Assembly: GCA_021613335.1 (NCBI GenBank)
Contig: JAJTWR010000266.1
Coordinates: 5,337,501 to 5,401,500, forward strand
Source: Whitmania pigra
Lineage: Eukaryota > Annelida > Clitellata > Hirudinida > Haemopidae
DNA length: 64,000 bases
Direction of reading: 5' to 3'
A program made the translations under genes and the position numbers. The notes beneath the pieces were generated by a model that was not told the DNA's origin, searched no databases, and saw only the letters and a program-made list of their open reading frames with translations. Each line of letters opens with the position of its first letter. Position 1 is the first letter of the stretch. Shown here piece after piece: positions 42,547 to 59,400 of the stretch.

Positions 42547-43752
42547 CTATTCCAAAGTTTGTAAATTAAATTGCGTTAAAGCTCGGCGGGGTTTGGCAAT
42601 CTTACAGACGAGAGTTGAATGTCTTGATTTGTAAAACTTGTTTCCAGCGATCATTGGCTTGGGAATCCTCGACAATTCCTTCCTAATGATCTTTAACTTT
42701 ACTTCCTCGGCGTCGATCTTTTGAAGCCAAGAGAAAGGTACAAAGACTCCCTTGTCATTTTCATGGAGTGTGAATTTTGCTATGGTTAGCGAGGCACTTT
42801 TGGTCACAGGTTCTGTTTGATGGTAGATGTTGCAAGGCGATGATCTCAGGGGCCTCAGGGAGCTCTGAAAAGCCGCAGCCTCGAAATGCTTTTGGGTACG
42901 ATTCGTCAGATGTGACCTAACATCTCTGAACTTGCAGATGTGTGGTATAACTTCTCCGCTGTCTGTCGCTTTGGAAGAGAAACGTTTTGTCCTCAAATTC
43001 GGTGCATAATTATTTGTTACGTCCAGGAATGGTTGATAATATGGTTCGTGGACATCGATATTGCTTTCGTAAACACAATTTTTGTTCATTATTGTTGATT
43101 TTTGTGGAGATAAATTCACCCTTTTTTTGAAAGAAATTTTTGCAGGCATCGATTTGGTGTTATGAGCATTTTCAGAATTGGAGGTTGAGATTACTTTAAT
43201 GCTTGAACCACCTATGACTGTGGGGTTAGATTGCAATGTTCTTCTGGTTCCACATTTTTTTGGCATTTGTTCTTGGTCAAAGTGGATAGTTCTAGCGTGA
43301 CCGACGTCGCATTCTAGTGTAGTGCTTTTGAGGGCATTCAAAGACAAACTTGATATATTACTCTCTAGCATCATTGGGAAACAATGCAAGTTGGACGGCT
43401 TCACTGGGGAGCATTTAGAATTTGCTTCTGGGGACCAATATTCTATGTAGTTACTATCGTTGTTAGAGTTTGTGAAAGGTTTGTTGAATGTTGGGTTCTG
43501 GCAGCGAGTCGAATGGTTTTGATCGTAGAAGTCTTCCTCAACGAAGTACGGGTAGGAAAGCTGTACCCCAGATCTCCTCATGTTGTCAATCAATGTTATC
43601 ACACTAGTTGATTTGGATATTGTATTGGAAACTGATTCGTAAGCGTCAATCTCATTGGTTTTGTAAAGTGGGATCTCGTGAGGAAATGACTCTCTTGTGT
43701 TCTGTTCCTTTTTCATTTGGTTAGAAACACTTGTCCTTAGGAATGGCCTCAT
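42547..43752 (-). CDS. unrecognised single-exon protein, 401 residues
   Basis: One uninterrupted frame runs from an ATG at 43752 to a TAA at 42547. An in-frame stop lies four codons upstream of the ATG, so the start is firm if the gene is real. The protein is Ser/Asn/Thr-rich and mostly low in structure, with short basic patches (ISFKKRVNLSPQKS). The last ~75 residues look more ordered: HENDKGVFVPFSWLQKID, then EVKLKIIRKELSRIPKP and KPRRALTQFNLQTLE at the very end. No signal peptide, membrane segment or known motif. Its stop is about 200 bp from the stop of the convergent NACHT-WD40 gene. I do not recognise the family. The length of the open frame in A+T-rich DNA argues for a real, perhaps intronless gene. 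Confidence 0.55.
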   Translation of the reverse strand: MRPFLRTSVSNQMKKEQNTRESFPHEIPLYKTNEIDAYESVSNTISKSTSVITLIDNMRRSGVQLSYPYFVEEDFYDQNHSTRCQNPTFNKPFTNSNNDSNYIEYWSPEANSKCSPVKPSNLHCFPMMLESNISSLSLNALKSTTLECDVGHARTIHFDQEQMPKKCGTRRTLQSNPTVIGGSSIKVISTSNSENAHNTKSMPAKISFKKRVNLSPQKSTIMNKNCVYESNIDVHEPYYQPFLDVTNNYAPNLRTKRFSSKATDSGEVIPHICKFRDVRSHLTNRTQKHFEAAAFQSSLRPLRSSPCNIYHQTEPVTKSASLTIAKFTLHENDKGVFVPFSWLQKIDAEEVKLKIIRKELSRIPKPMIAGNKFYKSRHSTLVCKIAKPRRALTQFNLQTLE

Positions 43753-44002
43753 GTTAAAGAAGAATTATTGCAATGATTCCGAAAAAACATTAAAAAATGT
43801 TTATTCGAAAACCTCTATAGGTAGTCAATGTTAGATATTCCTCGCTTCGCTATTCTCATCGTAAGAATTTTCAACAATTCTATTTTTCGTAAATAAAATT
43901 TTCCTTTGCTAAACAATTTTGTTTTCGGATATTGTTTCCAGTTAGATTGTTATGGTTGTTATAAACAGAGCCTTATGACGTATGAAAAAAATCCTACAAT
44001 TT

Positions 44003-44284
44003 CTACGATGACGAACGCAATTTCATAGAGCCGACGGCGTTAATTAATGAATATTTATTTGCTTCTAAACTAAAATCAATTGATTCACAATCTGTGTCGT
44101 TGGTAAAAATTTTATTGATTACTGTACTAAATATATCAGTGCGAGAAGATGTGCTGAGTAACATATTTTTAGCAACGGAGGAAGTCACGCTCTGAAAAAT
44201 CCGTGGAAATGTGGACTCAGGTACGTATTTCATCATCTCCTGTCTGTGCACATTCCATCGTAAGCTGCAGTTAGAAAAACTCAT
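44003..44284 (-). CDS. doubtful small open frame, 93 residues
   Basis: The frame starts at 44284 with MSFSNCSLRWNVH and ends KLRSSS. The bases just upstream (CATCACAG) look like a splice acceptor, so it could be an internal exon of a minus-strand gene. Its start is 5 bp from the proposed start of the plus-strand AKAP10-like gene, and both cannot be first exons without overlap. No homology pattern. Confidence 0.2.
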   Translation of the reverse strand: MSFSNCSLRWNVHRQEMMKYVPESTFPRIFQSVTSSVAKNMLLSTSSRTDIFSTVINKIFTNDTDCESIDFSLEANKYSLINAVGSMKLRSSS

Positions 44285-44289
44285 CTGTG

Positions 44290-49067
<4,778 letters not shown>

Positions 49068-49316
49068 TTACAAGTGGTTAACGGATTGATACTTCTACAA
49101 AATATAGAAACTTTACGCTTCTCCGTGGAACAAACATTTTTCAAAATGGTTTGCGCTTGACAAGGGCGCAATTTAAGCAAGGAACTCGCAAACTAGTTAA
49201 CACACGTTATTGTAAATTTCTTGTGAGATGCAATCTATTTTTCTGGATATTTTTGACCCAATTCATACCAGACAATATCTACCTTTAGTTTCTTGTTTTA
49301 CCGAAGCGTGTAATGT

Positions 49317-49515
49317 GTATTTGACCAGGACGTAATTTGGGGGTGGGGTTGCAGGGTAGACAAGTCTTTCCCCTGATTTTAGAGTAGACACAAAAAAAGG
49401 TTTCTCCTCACAATTTACAAGGGTTTGCTCCCCTGAATTTTGGCTAGGAGCAAAAGATGGTCGTCTTCTCAGGTTACCGAGGGTTTGCCCCCTTGGAAAA
49501 AGCTCAACTTACGTC
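49317..49515 (-). repeat. dispersed repeat, same family as 24150-24345
   Basis: Repeated units with GGGTTTGC(T/C)CCCCTGAATTTTG-like and TTCTCCTCACA-like words, period about 65-70 bp. It lies between the convergent AKAP10-like and TMEM50 genes. Confidence 0.5.
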
Positions 49516-50051
49516 TCTAGTATTTGACGCCAGCAGGAGATATTAGGATTTGAGTGAGCAATGAGAGTTGAGAGGCGTGAGATTGCGCGAAGAGAGCGAT
49601 GGGCGATCTACCAAGCGATTTAAGCCTCAACAAGACTGAATATTGCTTGTCAACCGAATTCTTAAATACTATGGAAGTTATAGAACGAATACAACTGTAA
49701 CCATGACAAGGAAATCCAGAGACATTCCAATAACTGATCTCAATAACTTGATCTCTGAGTGCAGTGTCATAACTGGTCTTTAACCTAAACTATAAATTCC
49801 TGACCTAACTTTAAGTATTATTAGTAATAATTTATTACATTACTTCATAACCTAGTGAAAGAGCACCTTGTGACTAATTTTAATGATTATAAATTCGTAC
49901 TTATTAATTTGCCATGCAGGAAAGAAATAACAAAGAGAATTTATATTTGTCTGTATAAATATGACGTGACAAGATTAAACATGACTTGATTGTAAATTTT
50001 TAAAAAATCTTTTAAAAATGTGGCAAAAACTTCAGTCTTTTGGAAATAATT
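49516..50051. other. intergenic, nothing recognised
   Basis: Spacer between two convergent genes; it probably contains the TMEM50 3' UTR. Confidence 0.4.
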
Positions 50052-53000
50052 TCATTCCTCAATTCTGCCAAATCGGAAAACCAGGCCCCTACAAGAAATG
50101 AAAATAAATGAACATAACTGACATAAATTTAATTCTGGAAGAAGCATAAACATAATAACTAGAATTCACTGTCAAAACATCACTAGTCAGACAAATTAAT
50201 TTGGTCTTATGATTTTAAACAGACATCTGTCAGATGTGTGCTTTCACAAGTTGTTGTGAGCAGCCTTATTAATCATTATTAATCGCTTAATTGCTTGGAT
50301 GATGCATATCTTCAACTGCGGAGGTATAATCGCATTACACTCATTGACAAATATAATTCACTGGGTCACAAACTAAAATTATAAATATTCAACATACCCA
50401 GCGACAATAAAAACGTTTTGAAGAAATACTGCCGGTCCGGGCCACATTGGTTTCAGACCTAAATAAATGACTTTCATGCAAAATAAATGAAGGATGGCAA
50501 AATTTTATGAAAAACATTGTCTTTAAAATGTTATTTATTTTATTTATTCAACAAACTGAATGAAAACTTGAACCGCTAAAACAAATGTGTATATAATTAT
50601 AAGAACAAAAACATCAACTGCAACAAATTACACAAATAACTTCATAATTAAACATAATGGTATTAATGTTAGTTAGAAAGTAATAATCAGCTGAAATATG
50701 GCATAAAATAACCTTTGGTTATGTACAAGCCAAACAGTATGTAAGAAGACACAATGAGAGAGGCAAAGAGCAATGTAGAGCCAATAAAGAACCAGATCTT
50801 GGGACCTTTAATAAATGTGACATTAATTAACAAATTCTTTATGACAAACGAACAGGCTCCTTGTACATTGCACACAAGTATCTTATTATATGCAAGTTTG
50901 CTCCGATGGTTGCATTCTTGCAGGTGATGACAAAAGCAATAGTTGTTAAGTGTTGTGTTCCAAATTCAGCTTGCATCATCTCAAAGCGCCTCTAGTTTCT
51001 GACGCCCATAACATGTAAATAATAACAATTGATATACAGTCGAACCCGGTCATGTCGCCGGCCTAGGGGTTTGCCAAAAAGCGTCGAGATAACCTATGAT
51101 CGAGATAACCGAAAATCAATATGGTGACTGTATGTTAACATGTGCTTGCAATTTCTTTATGTACATAATGTGCGTTAATAAGTGAGAGTGCACATGCATG
51201 TATTTTGTGGTTTTTTTATACAACAGCAATAGATATTTGATAACGATAACAGCAATATGTATACACAAAGTGTGCTAACAACAAAATGTATGTGTGAATT
51301 GTAACTTCATTTATATAGCGTCATAAGCATGGCGTCCGAGAAGCTTCTTCTCAACCATTTATATAGCGCTCTTTCCCAAGGGCGCTGGCGGCAGTGCAGG
51401 CTGGGTTTCGAACACGACACATTACGACTGTTGCCATTACTGCCGTGCGCAGGCACGTAGCCCATTCGGCTAACTTGCATGCACTTAGCTTACCATCTAA
51501 CAGCAAATATTTACCAATTTTCAATAAGAACCACTGCAGATTCTCGATACAAACCTTTGTAATTATTTTTTCCTACACTGCAAACACATACCGCATCGTC
51601 GACATCTTTGCGCACAGCCACTCTAAGTTTTTATCTTGCTGGATCAAAAACATACTTCTCGTACATTTGCTTTATCGCATCCGCCTTCCTTTTCCATTCT
51701 GAAATGCCATGCTGACGACAAAGGTTCATCTGTTTCTTTTTCTAGCTGCAGTATGATTTCATTCTTTCTCTTTATTGACTGTATGTCCAGTATTCTCTTA
51801 ACACCTCAAGACATTTTTGGAATGAAAAAGTAGAACAAAAAAAGCAGAATAGCTACAGCATATTGCCCCTCACACAAAATCAGTAAGGGTGAATTGGGTT
51901 CGGCGACATAAACGAATCGACAAAACTGATGAGAAAATGCTGTGACAATGTGGGAATTTGTCGGTTCAAAGTTGGCGATCGGTCAAGGGGTCGAGATAAC
52001 TGATGTAAATTTATGTAAAAAGATTTGACCTTCTATTGCGCTCGAGATATTAGATTTCGGCGACATAAAAGTATCGACATAACCGATAAAAAAATGATAA
52101 GATAAAGAAGGAATTTGGTGGTTCCACTTGAAGAACGTTGACTTAATAGGGTTGGCGAGTTAACCGAGGTTGAGATAAGTGGGTTCCACTGTATTACATA
52201 TAAAAATAAATAATAACAATTGATTCATTTGCATATAATAATGTTATGTCAATTTATCAATTGTTGTCATGATATTATTATTCCAGCTTTTATTATTTTA
52301 TTAATTATCACAAAGACACTTCATTCCTGAGCAGCAAAATTATCAGATTCATTAGGCAAATTTATAAGAAATATTAAAAAGTCTTAAATGTCACAGACCA
52401 ACATTTGCGCAACAGCCATCGTAATCGGAATCTCCTCTAACAGCAGCATTTGAAACAGTATTTAACCTGATTGATTGAAATGAGCTTTCTAAAGAATCAA
52501 AGTGGTCAATATTATATCAATAATGATCAAAAATATTCCCTGAAAATGATTCTATGCATCACAATCCATTTAAATTTACTGATAGTAATCTCTGACTACA
52601 AAACATTTTCAGAGAGTTTCTAGTTAACTAATCAAATTATTAATCTTTATTCATTAAGTTCCAATCATATTCTCTAACATATGTGACTGACATGGCTATC
52701 AAGAAGCAAGGGTTTATGAATGGATTCAGAAATGATCATGAATATTTAACCATGGAGAATATATAACTTTAAAAGCAAATTGGAACATTATCTAAAGAGA
52801 TGAAAATGTTAATGATACTGCTATGAAGGGATCAACAAATTATCCAACCAACTGACATTATAAAACCAATAGTGCTCATCACTCCACAGATGTGAAAAAC
52901 ATGATTGAATTCTTCATTACCAGGAAATAAAATGGCAGCATCAATAAGGAACCACCATCCCAGTGCAAACTGTAATTGTTATGAATTAATAGCATACACA

Positions 53001-53431
53001 TTATAAGATAATTCAGTTTAAATGTGTGTCGCTATAATGCAAATTCTAGCAAGAAAAAACCATTAAAAAATAGCTGCAACTGAACTACAAAACTCTTTGT
53101 GACTGATAAAACCATTACGAATTCCTTAAGAATTTCGATATAATTAATGCAACGTAATAAACCTGCGTTGTCAAATACCTCGTAATTATAGCCACCAAGT
53201 AGTAAAATTTAGTAGCTTAAAACCTAATGAAAGTTCGAATGAATATAGCAGCTTTTACGAATGAAAAGCTTGGAGAATTATAGCTGAATTCAATTTAGCT
53301 CTATAACGCAGTAACAATTCTACACAACTAATTTTAAGATATCTAACCAGGGTTCCAGATATCATCGAAATGACATGATTCCTCTTGATACCAGAAAAAT
53401 ATTCGACTACAACATCACTAAATTCTGACAT
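50052..53431 (-). CDS. TMEM50: TMEM50 four-pass membrane protein
   Basis: Six exons in consistent phase: 53431-53348, 52969-52857, 52466-52399, 50805-50713, 50458-50398, 50088-50052. They give 151 residues (human TMEM50A has 157). Conserved words run through every exon: SGIKRNHVISMISGTL (start of TM1), GWWFLIDAAILFPG, FNHVFHICGVMSTIGFIM (TM2), VSNAAVRGDSDYDGCC, PKIWFFIGSTLLFASLI (TM3), SYILFGLYI, PGPAVFLQNVFI (TM4) and a FRFGRIEE end. The start Met precedes the short cytosolic N-terminus expected for the family. TMEM50 proteins sit in the ER and endosomal membranes; their biochemical role is poorly known. Intron 3 contains a 1.15-kb DNA transposon. The last exon codes only 12 codons including the stop. 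Confidence 0.93.
51037..52191. mobile_element. Tc1/pogo-like non-autonomous element with TA target duplication
   Basis: TA (51035-51036) precedes CAGTCGAACCCGGT, and GGGTTCCACTG precedes TA (52192-52193). Complemented, the right end reads CAGTGGAACCC, so the terminal match is CAGT(C/G)GAACCC. Inside, words such as TCGAGATAACC and CGACATAA recur, as in pogo/Tigger-type ends. It holds a nested family-1 SINE at 51353-51481. No transposase frame remains. Confidence 0.8.
51353..51481 (-). repeat. tRNA-derived SINE (family 1), nested
   Basis: On the minus strand: GCAAGTTAGCCGAATGGG, a core, a perfect B-box-like GTTCGAAACCC, and a tail AGAGCGCTATATAAAT. A second short tail fragment lies just to its left (51311-51350). 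Confidence 0.85.
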
Positions 53432-53898
53432 TTTCTCATGTGTCACCAGCCAGTCATATGGTACTCCGTCATGTTCATTGTTTACATCTCAAGTAAAATA
53501 AATCTTGGATCTTTTGCTCGAATGCAGCTTATTTTAAAAGTTACATCTAGATCAACAATTTAAATAATGTATGCCTAGTCAATAACAAGCCCTAACTCAA
53601 TAATAAAAATAGCATGTTAACTTTGTGATGATAGTGCCTATAGTCGAATTGTTTTCCAATATTTTCTCTAAACTACAACACAATAATGAAAATGTGTTCG
53701 AGATGATATGGCGCGTGTCTTAAGAACTTCAAGACCTCAGTGACATAGCAACCGTTTTTGCCGCTCAACCCCCAGTTTGCCATTGATAATCCGCTAACCG
53801 TCAAATTCCAGAAGACTCTCTCAAATATTTATTTTCATGGAACTACTCAAAGTTCTAATTTTAGACCGCTGCTATTAGTCATAGACTTTCAATTTATT
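53432..53898. other. TMEM50 upstream region
   Basis: Probable promoter side of TMEM50. No motif named. Confidence 0.35.
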
Positions 53899-54440
53899 CA
53901 GGGTTTCTTTCAGGCAATATGATTAGGGGTGGCATTCCAGGAGGGCTTTTTTGAAAAATTACCAATTTGAAATCAAATAATTTGTCGGTTCGAAAAAAGG
54001 ATTTTTAATAACTACACTATAAAAACATATTAACAATCAATTACACAAACCAAAATAAAACAATGAAACTTTCTAAGAAATCTTAATCGCTGAGGTTTAT
54101 CAAAGCACATAATTCTACTATTCTATCTAGAAAGTCTTCCGCTGGAACTTCAGGTTACTTCAGCGCTTGTACAATGAGTTAAAGTTTCTGGTGTCTTTTT
54201 ATTTTTTGCCTTGCTGAGTATCCTGTTCATTGTGCTAACAGTTGTTACAGGATTAACAAGAATGATTTCACAGAGCCCTTGCGACATACAGTACAACATA
54301 CCTTCCAATATCTTTATCAATGGGCTTTCGTCAGCTTTGTATCTTCCGCAATCAATCGTAGACTTTGTGAAAAATTTGAAAGATTTCTAATCCGCAAGTA
54401 CAGCTTCTGCATTGAGAATTGAAAAATTATCATTAAATTA
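53899..54440. mobile_element. truncated relative of the hAT element at 13244
   Basis: It begins CAGGGTTTCTTTCAGGCA, the same terminal repeat as at 13244, followed by a similar sub-terminal region (GAAATCAAATAATTTG compared with AAAATCAAATCACGCA). No right terminal repeat was found before the SINE at 54446, so the right border is a guess. Confidence 0.55.
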
Positions 54441-54445
54441 TTGAA

Positions 54446-54622
54446 GTGAAAGTTGGCTCAGAGGATAGCGTGATTGCGAACGGCGGTCGATGGAATAACA
54501 GTCGTTATCTGTCGTGTTCGCGATCCAGTTTGCACCGCCACAAAGAGCCACTTGGATACGGCGATATAGAAATGCTTGAGTGCCCCTGGCGCTTACGCTT
54601 ATAGCGCTACATAAATAAACAT
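54446..54622 (+). repeat. tRNA-derived SINE (family 1)
   Basis: Plus orientation: AAGTTGGCTCAGAGGATAGCG (A box TGGCTCAGAGG), GTGTTCGCGATCC in the B-box place, and a tail GCTTATAGCGCTACATAAAT. It is longer than the others because of extra sequence before the tail. Confidence 0.85.
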
Positions 54623-54695
54623 AAAATACATTAAAATATTGCAAACATTTATGATTTATTTATTTTAGACTTGCAAATAGTGTAATTTCAATCGA

Positions 54696-54696
<1 letters not shown>

Positions 54697-54738
<42 letters not shown>

Positions 54739-54761
54739 TATTATTATTATTATTATTATTA

Positions 54762-54798
<37 letters not shown>

Positions 54799-54815
54799 TT
54801 TATTGTTATTGTTAA

Positions 54816-54876
<61 letters not shown>

Positions 54877-54974
54877 TTTATTGTTATTGTTATTATTATT
54901 ATGTTATTATTATTATTATTATTGTTAATGTTATTATTATATTATTATTATTATTCTTATTATTATTATTATTA

Positions 54975-55017
<43 letters not shown>

Positions 55018-55172
55018 TATTATTCTTATTATTATTATTGTTATTGTTAATGTTATTATTATTATTATTATTATTGTTAATGTTATTATTATTATTATTG
55101 TTATTATTATTATTATTATTATTATTGTTATTATTATTATTATTATTGTTATTATTATTATTATTATTATTA

Positions 55173-55215
<43 letters not shown>

Positions 55216-55232
55216 TTTATTGTTATTGTTAA

Positions 55233-55275
<43 letters not shown>

Positions 55276-55302
55276 GTTAATGTTATTATTATTATTATTA
55301 TC

Positions 55303-55388
<86 letters not shown>

Positions 55389-55459
55389 TATTATTCTTAT
55401 TATTATTATTATTCTTATTATTATTATTATTATTATTATTATTCTTATTATTATTATTA

Positions 55460-55511
<52 letters not shown>
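54697..55511. repeat. ATT microsatellite of about 815 bp
   Basis: Interrupted ATT array with recurrent higher-order variants such as TTTTTATTGTTATTGTTAATG and CTTATT, which implies block duplication within the array. Long Leu/Tyr/Ile frames are artefacts. Confidence 0.97.
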
Positions 55512-56488
55512 TGAGAAGGAAACATTTTCCTTTATTTTCTCAGCCAAACAAATGTTTAAACTCGATCACAGATGATATAGAAAGCCGCAACGAATATTTA
55601 AAGTACACTGGGATATATTTTTCCATGTCGATTGTTACAAACAAGTCAGAAAAGAAAGAACTTAGAAAAACGTCTTAAATGATGACATTTCTCCTAATAA
55701 AAGCACGAACACCTTAAGAGCCACTCAACGAGCCAATTGCAAGTTCTCGTCGTTAGAACCGAGGCTCCATCATTTCGATTTTTAGGCATGCTCTTTGGCG
55801 ATGATTCTTTGCATTTTTATCTTGTTTTCACGATTAGGGTCGTTGTCGCTATCACTCGATATCAATCAGCTTTCTATTTAAACAAAAATAAAGCCGTATA
55901 TTCTTTCAAAATAATAAAGTCTCACGAGTAATAAATATTTATTACTCTGGAATAAGGAAAACGAAACATTATATTATTAAATTATCGTATCCTTACCTTT
56001 TCATGCTCGACATGATTTCGATGCCGATCCTCTTCCTGGTATTTTGTTCATTATGAAACATAATCTTTATTAATTGATAATAATATGTAGATATGAAACT
56101 TTCATTTCAAAATACAACAGCTCATCAACTAAATTGCGGGTAATTTTGGTGAGCAGTTTTTTCTCTCCTCCTCAACCTAAACCAATCTAAATTGGCTCGG
56201 CGTTAACGTCCGACGTGCCGATGTTGGAATCATACTAATCATTCTGTCGAAGTCGTCACACATCATGGCATACGAGAGCAATATTTGTAGAATATAATAT
56301 TCAATAAAGTAAGTGAGAATTCTATATTACCTGAGTTTGATAAGGCTACATTTTGAAAACCATTGATGCGTGCTGCGGATTGTTTATAAAAGAAGCAGAG
56401 TATCAATGCCATCCTCGTTATTGCTTTCGACGATTTTTATCAGGCTCAGTCGGGTGAATCAAATAAGACTTCCACACATTTCAATTAA
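55512..56488. other. upstream region of the receptor gene
   Basis: No exon recognised. It should include the promoter of the receptor subunit gene. Confidence 0.4.
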
Positions 56489-59400
56489 ATGAATTTTGCA
56501 ACTGTTGGAGTATTATTGCTTTTTTGTCTTGATGGTAAGGATTTTTAAACTAAAATTATAATGCAAATTTAATGTTATACATATTGTGGATATTGTTTAA
56601 ATAGTGTCATATTGTATATATTATTACTTTAGTTAATATTTGCTAGGAACTATTCAGGAGCAGACTAGTTCCAGTGAGCAACGAATTAAACAAAGAATCC
56701 TAAAAAAATACGACAGAACAACAAGACCTGTGAAAAAAGATAAGACTCTTGTCCACGTCAATGTTGCTATATCTCTCTATCACATTCTCGACACGGTGAT
56801 TATTATAATATCTTTATTTACGCATTTGTAGTAAATAAATATTGAAGCTTTTCCTGAGCTGATGATGGTTCGATGAGTTCAAACCGTGATCCAACTCAAA
56901 CTTTCGATTACATAAACAAACCTTTAATTGTGTTGGTTATTAATGAAGATGATGGTGGTCACTTAAAAATATTTTGAAACATTATTATGTAATTAATCTG
57001 TCATTTAAATTATACATGGTTCAATGTAGTCATAAAATGTTTTGTATTATTATTAACACGTATTATAATTTTAAAAAACCCCAATATTTTGTAATGGAAA
57101 AGCGTGGATTGAATTCATAAAAATTCATAAAGTCGCGAATTATTATAGAAATGCATTAGTTCGTATAATAATCAGTTAATGGATTTCTTTAAATTGTAGA
57201 ATGAAAAGGAACAAACTCTGACATGTTTGCTGGCTATTAGACAGGCATTTCATTTGCTTTAGTTTATAATTAATGTTCTATTTTCATAAAATCATGTTTT
57301 TTTTGTGTGTTGTTTTAAAGTAAATTATGCTATTCCAGTATTTTTGAGCACTCCCAACGTTCCAAGGGTGTTAACTAAATGTATCTACTTTTATTTCTGC
57401 AAAATGGTTACTAAATATTACTTCAATTGCATAGCGTTGGATGGATGAATATTTAGCTTGGAACGAAACTCAATACAATGGCGTGAATACAATCCGAATA
57501 CCCGTCAGTTCGATTTGGAGACCTGATATCGTTATTTCTAATTTGTGAGTGAAAGAATTAATGAATGAACTTTATTAAATGACAAATACAAAATATGGAT
57601 TCTTAAGTAATGAAAACATTTGTGGTTCTTTGCAGTGCGGGAGAAAAGTTCAACGACTACATGGTGACGAATGCCATCGTTACATCAGACGGAATGGTTC
57701 TATTGCTTTACCCAGCCCTCATTAAAACCTACTGCACTCTCAATATCAAGTACTTCCCTTTCGATAAACAGAGTTGCAAGTTGGAATTCATCTCCTGGAC
57801 GCATAACGGTTACGAACTCGATCTTGACTACAACTCTTCATTCGCTAACAGCATCTACTACAAACCTGAGAACCAGGCGAGATTATTTGAATTTTGAATG
57901 GCTGCATAAGAAATATTTTAGACCTTTCTTAATTTTAAGAACTGTAATTGAGGTTAAAATATTAAGGACGGCTCCTGGTTGGAGCTCAGATAGCAGCTAC
58001 AACAAAGCTAACAATTTTATGAGTTAGCATGTGCTTCCATTAAGTTGTGCAAGGATAGCAAATTATTTTCCAAAACATGTGAAAGACTTTCTGTGCGTTA
58101 AATGGTGTGTACTACTAATGGTTTTACTAATGAAAGTTACTCGATTTTTACTAAAACGGATAATTCTTTAAGTTTGTGAAATAATTATATTATCTGCATT
58201 GGTAAGAATATGGAGTTTTGGTGAGTTTAATTCTACACAAGCATTATTTAAGCAGGAATGGTTTGTCGAAGGAATAACTCAAAAAAGAAACGTGAAATAC
58301 TATGCGTGTTGTAAGGAACCATATCCAGACCTGACATTTGAAATCCTAATGAAGAGGGGAAGCTTATTTTACATCATCAACCTCATAGCTCCATGTTTTC
58401 TTATTTTCCTCGTTTCTTTTCTCGGGTTTTTCTTGCCTGTGGAATCAGGAGAGAAAGTTAATTTGGAGATGACAATACTCCTTGCACTTGTAGTATTTCT
58501 GCTCATGGTTGGAGAAACCATGCCACCTACTCCTGATTGTGTGCCCGTGCTTGGTAAGAGATCATTCTAATGTTTGGTTTGCATATTAAATATACGTTAT
58601 ACATACATTAGATATGTTTTAATATTGTTTAATCTATTAATAAAAGTTTAGCGTTAATTTTAATATAATATAGAAAAAAGTTATTTGCCTGCTAAAATGC
58701 GCTACTAATAGCCACAAATTGAAAGGTCGTCAAACAATAGCATTGAAGAATTGAGTTCAAGCAATTAATTTTTTGTAAAGGAATGTACTTCGCGTCCACC
58801 ATGATAATGGTTACAATTGCCCTCGTCATGTCGGTGACGGTCACCAATATTTACTCGAAAAAGAATTTCTATAAACGTCCCTCGAAGACTTGGATGAATC
58901 TGGCTTCAAGATTTTATAGACTCAAAAACCATTCAACAACCAACTTCGAAGTTCTCAATGCGAGGAGAGGAAAACCGTCATTAGCGGCACATCAAAACTC
59001 ATCGAGTGACATTTTGGCTTCTCAAATTATTCAAAGCACATCAAGGGAGAGTCACTTGTCAAAGACAACATCGGGTACATCATCTTATAACAATTACAAT
59101 GCGATTCATAATTTTGGCCCAATTACGCCTTTTTGACGATTATCAGTAAATCAATGACTTTAAATATCTCATAATTGGGTAGGTTTATTAGGGAAAATAT
59201 CTCGGACCAGCTTTCTTCCCTCACCCACTTCAAAATTGGTATTACTTCCTGAAACATATGTTCTGGATTTTGTAATGATCAGTTTTTTGTACAGTGTAAT
59301 AACATTGTACAGTTGTACACATTAGATTTACATATTTATCAAATTTATTGAACTCAGATGAAAACTGGAAATATCCATCATTATTTGGTATATCAACCAA

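Noticed and set aside
42547..44284. Bicistronic operon of two minus-strand frames
   Set aside because: A 250-bp gap separates the two frames, an acceptor-like site precedes the upstream one, and there is no spliced-leader evidence. The upstream frame may not be coding at all.
54924..55678. Poly-Leu/Tyr/Ile open frames of up to 152 codons
   Set aside because: Artefact of the ATT array; no splice sites or homology.
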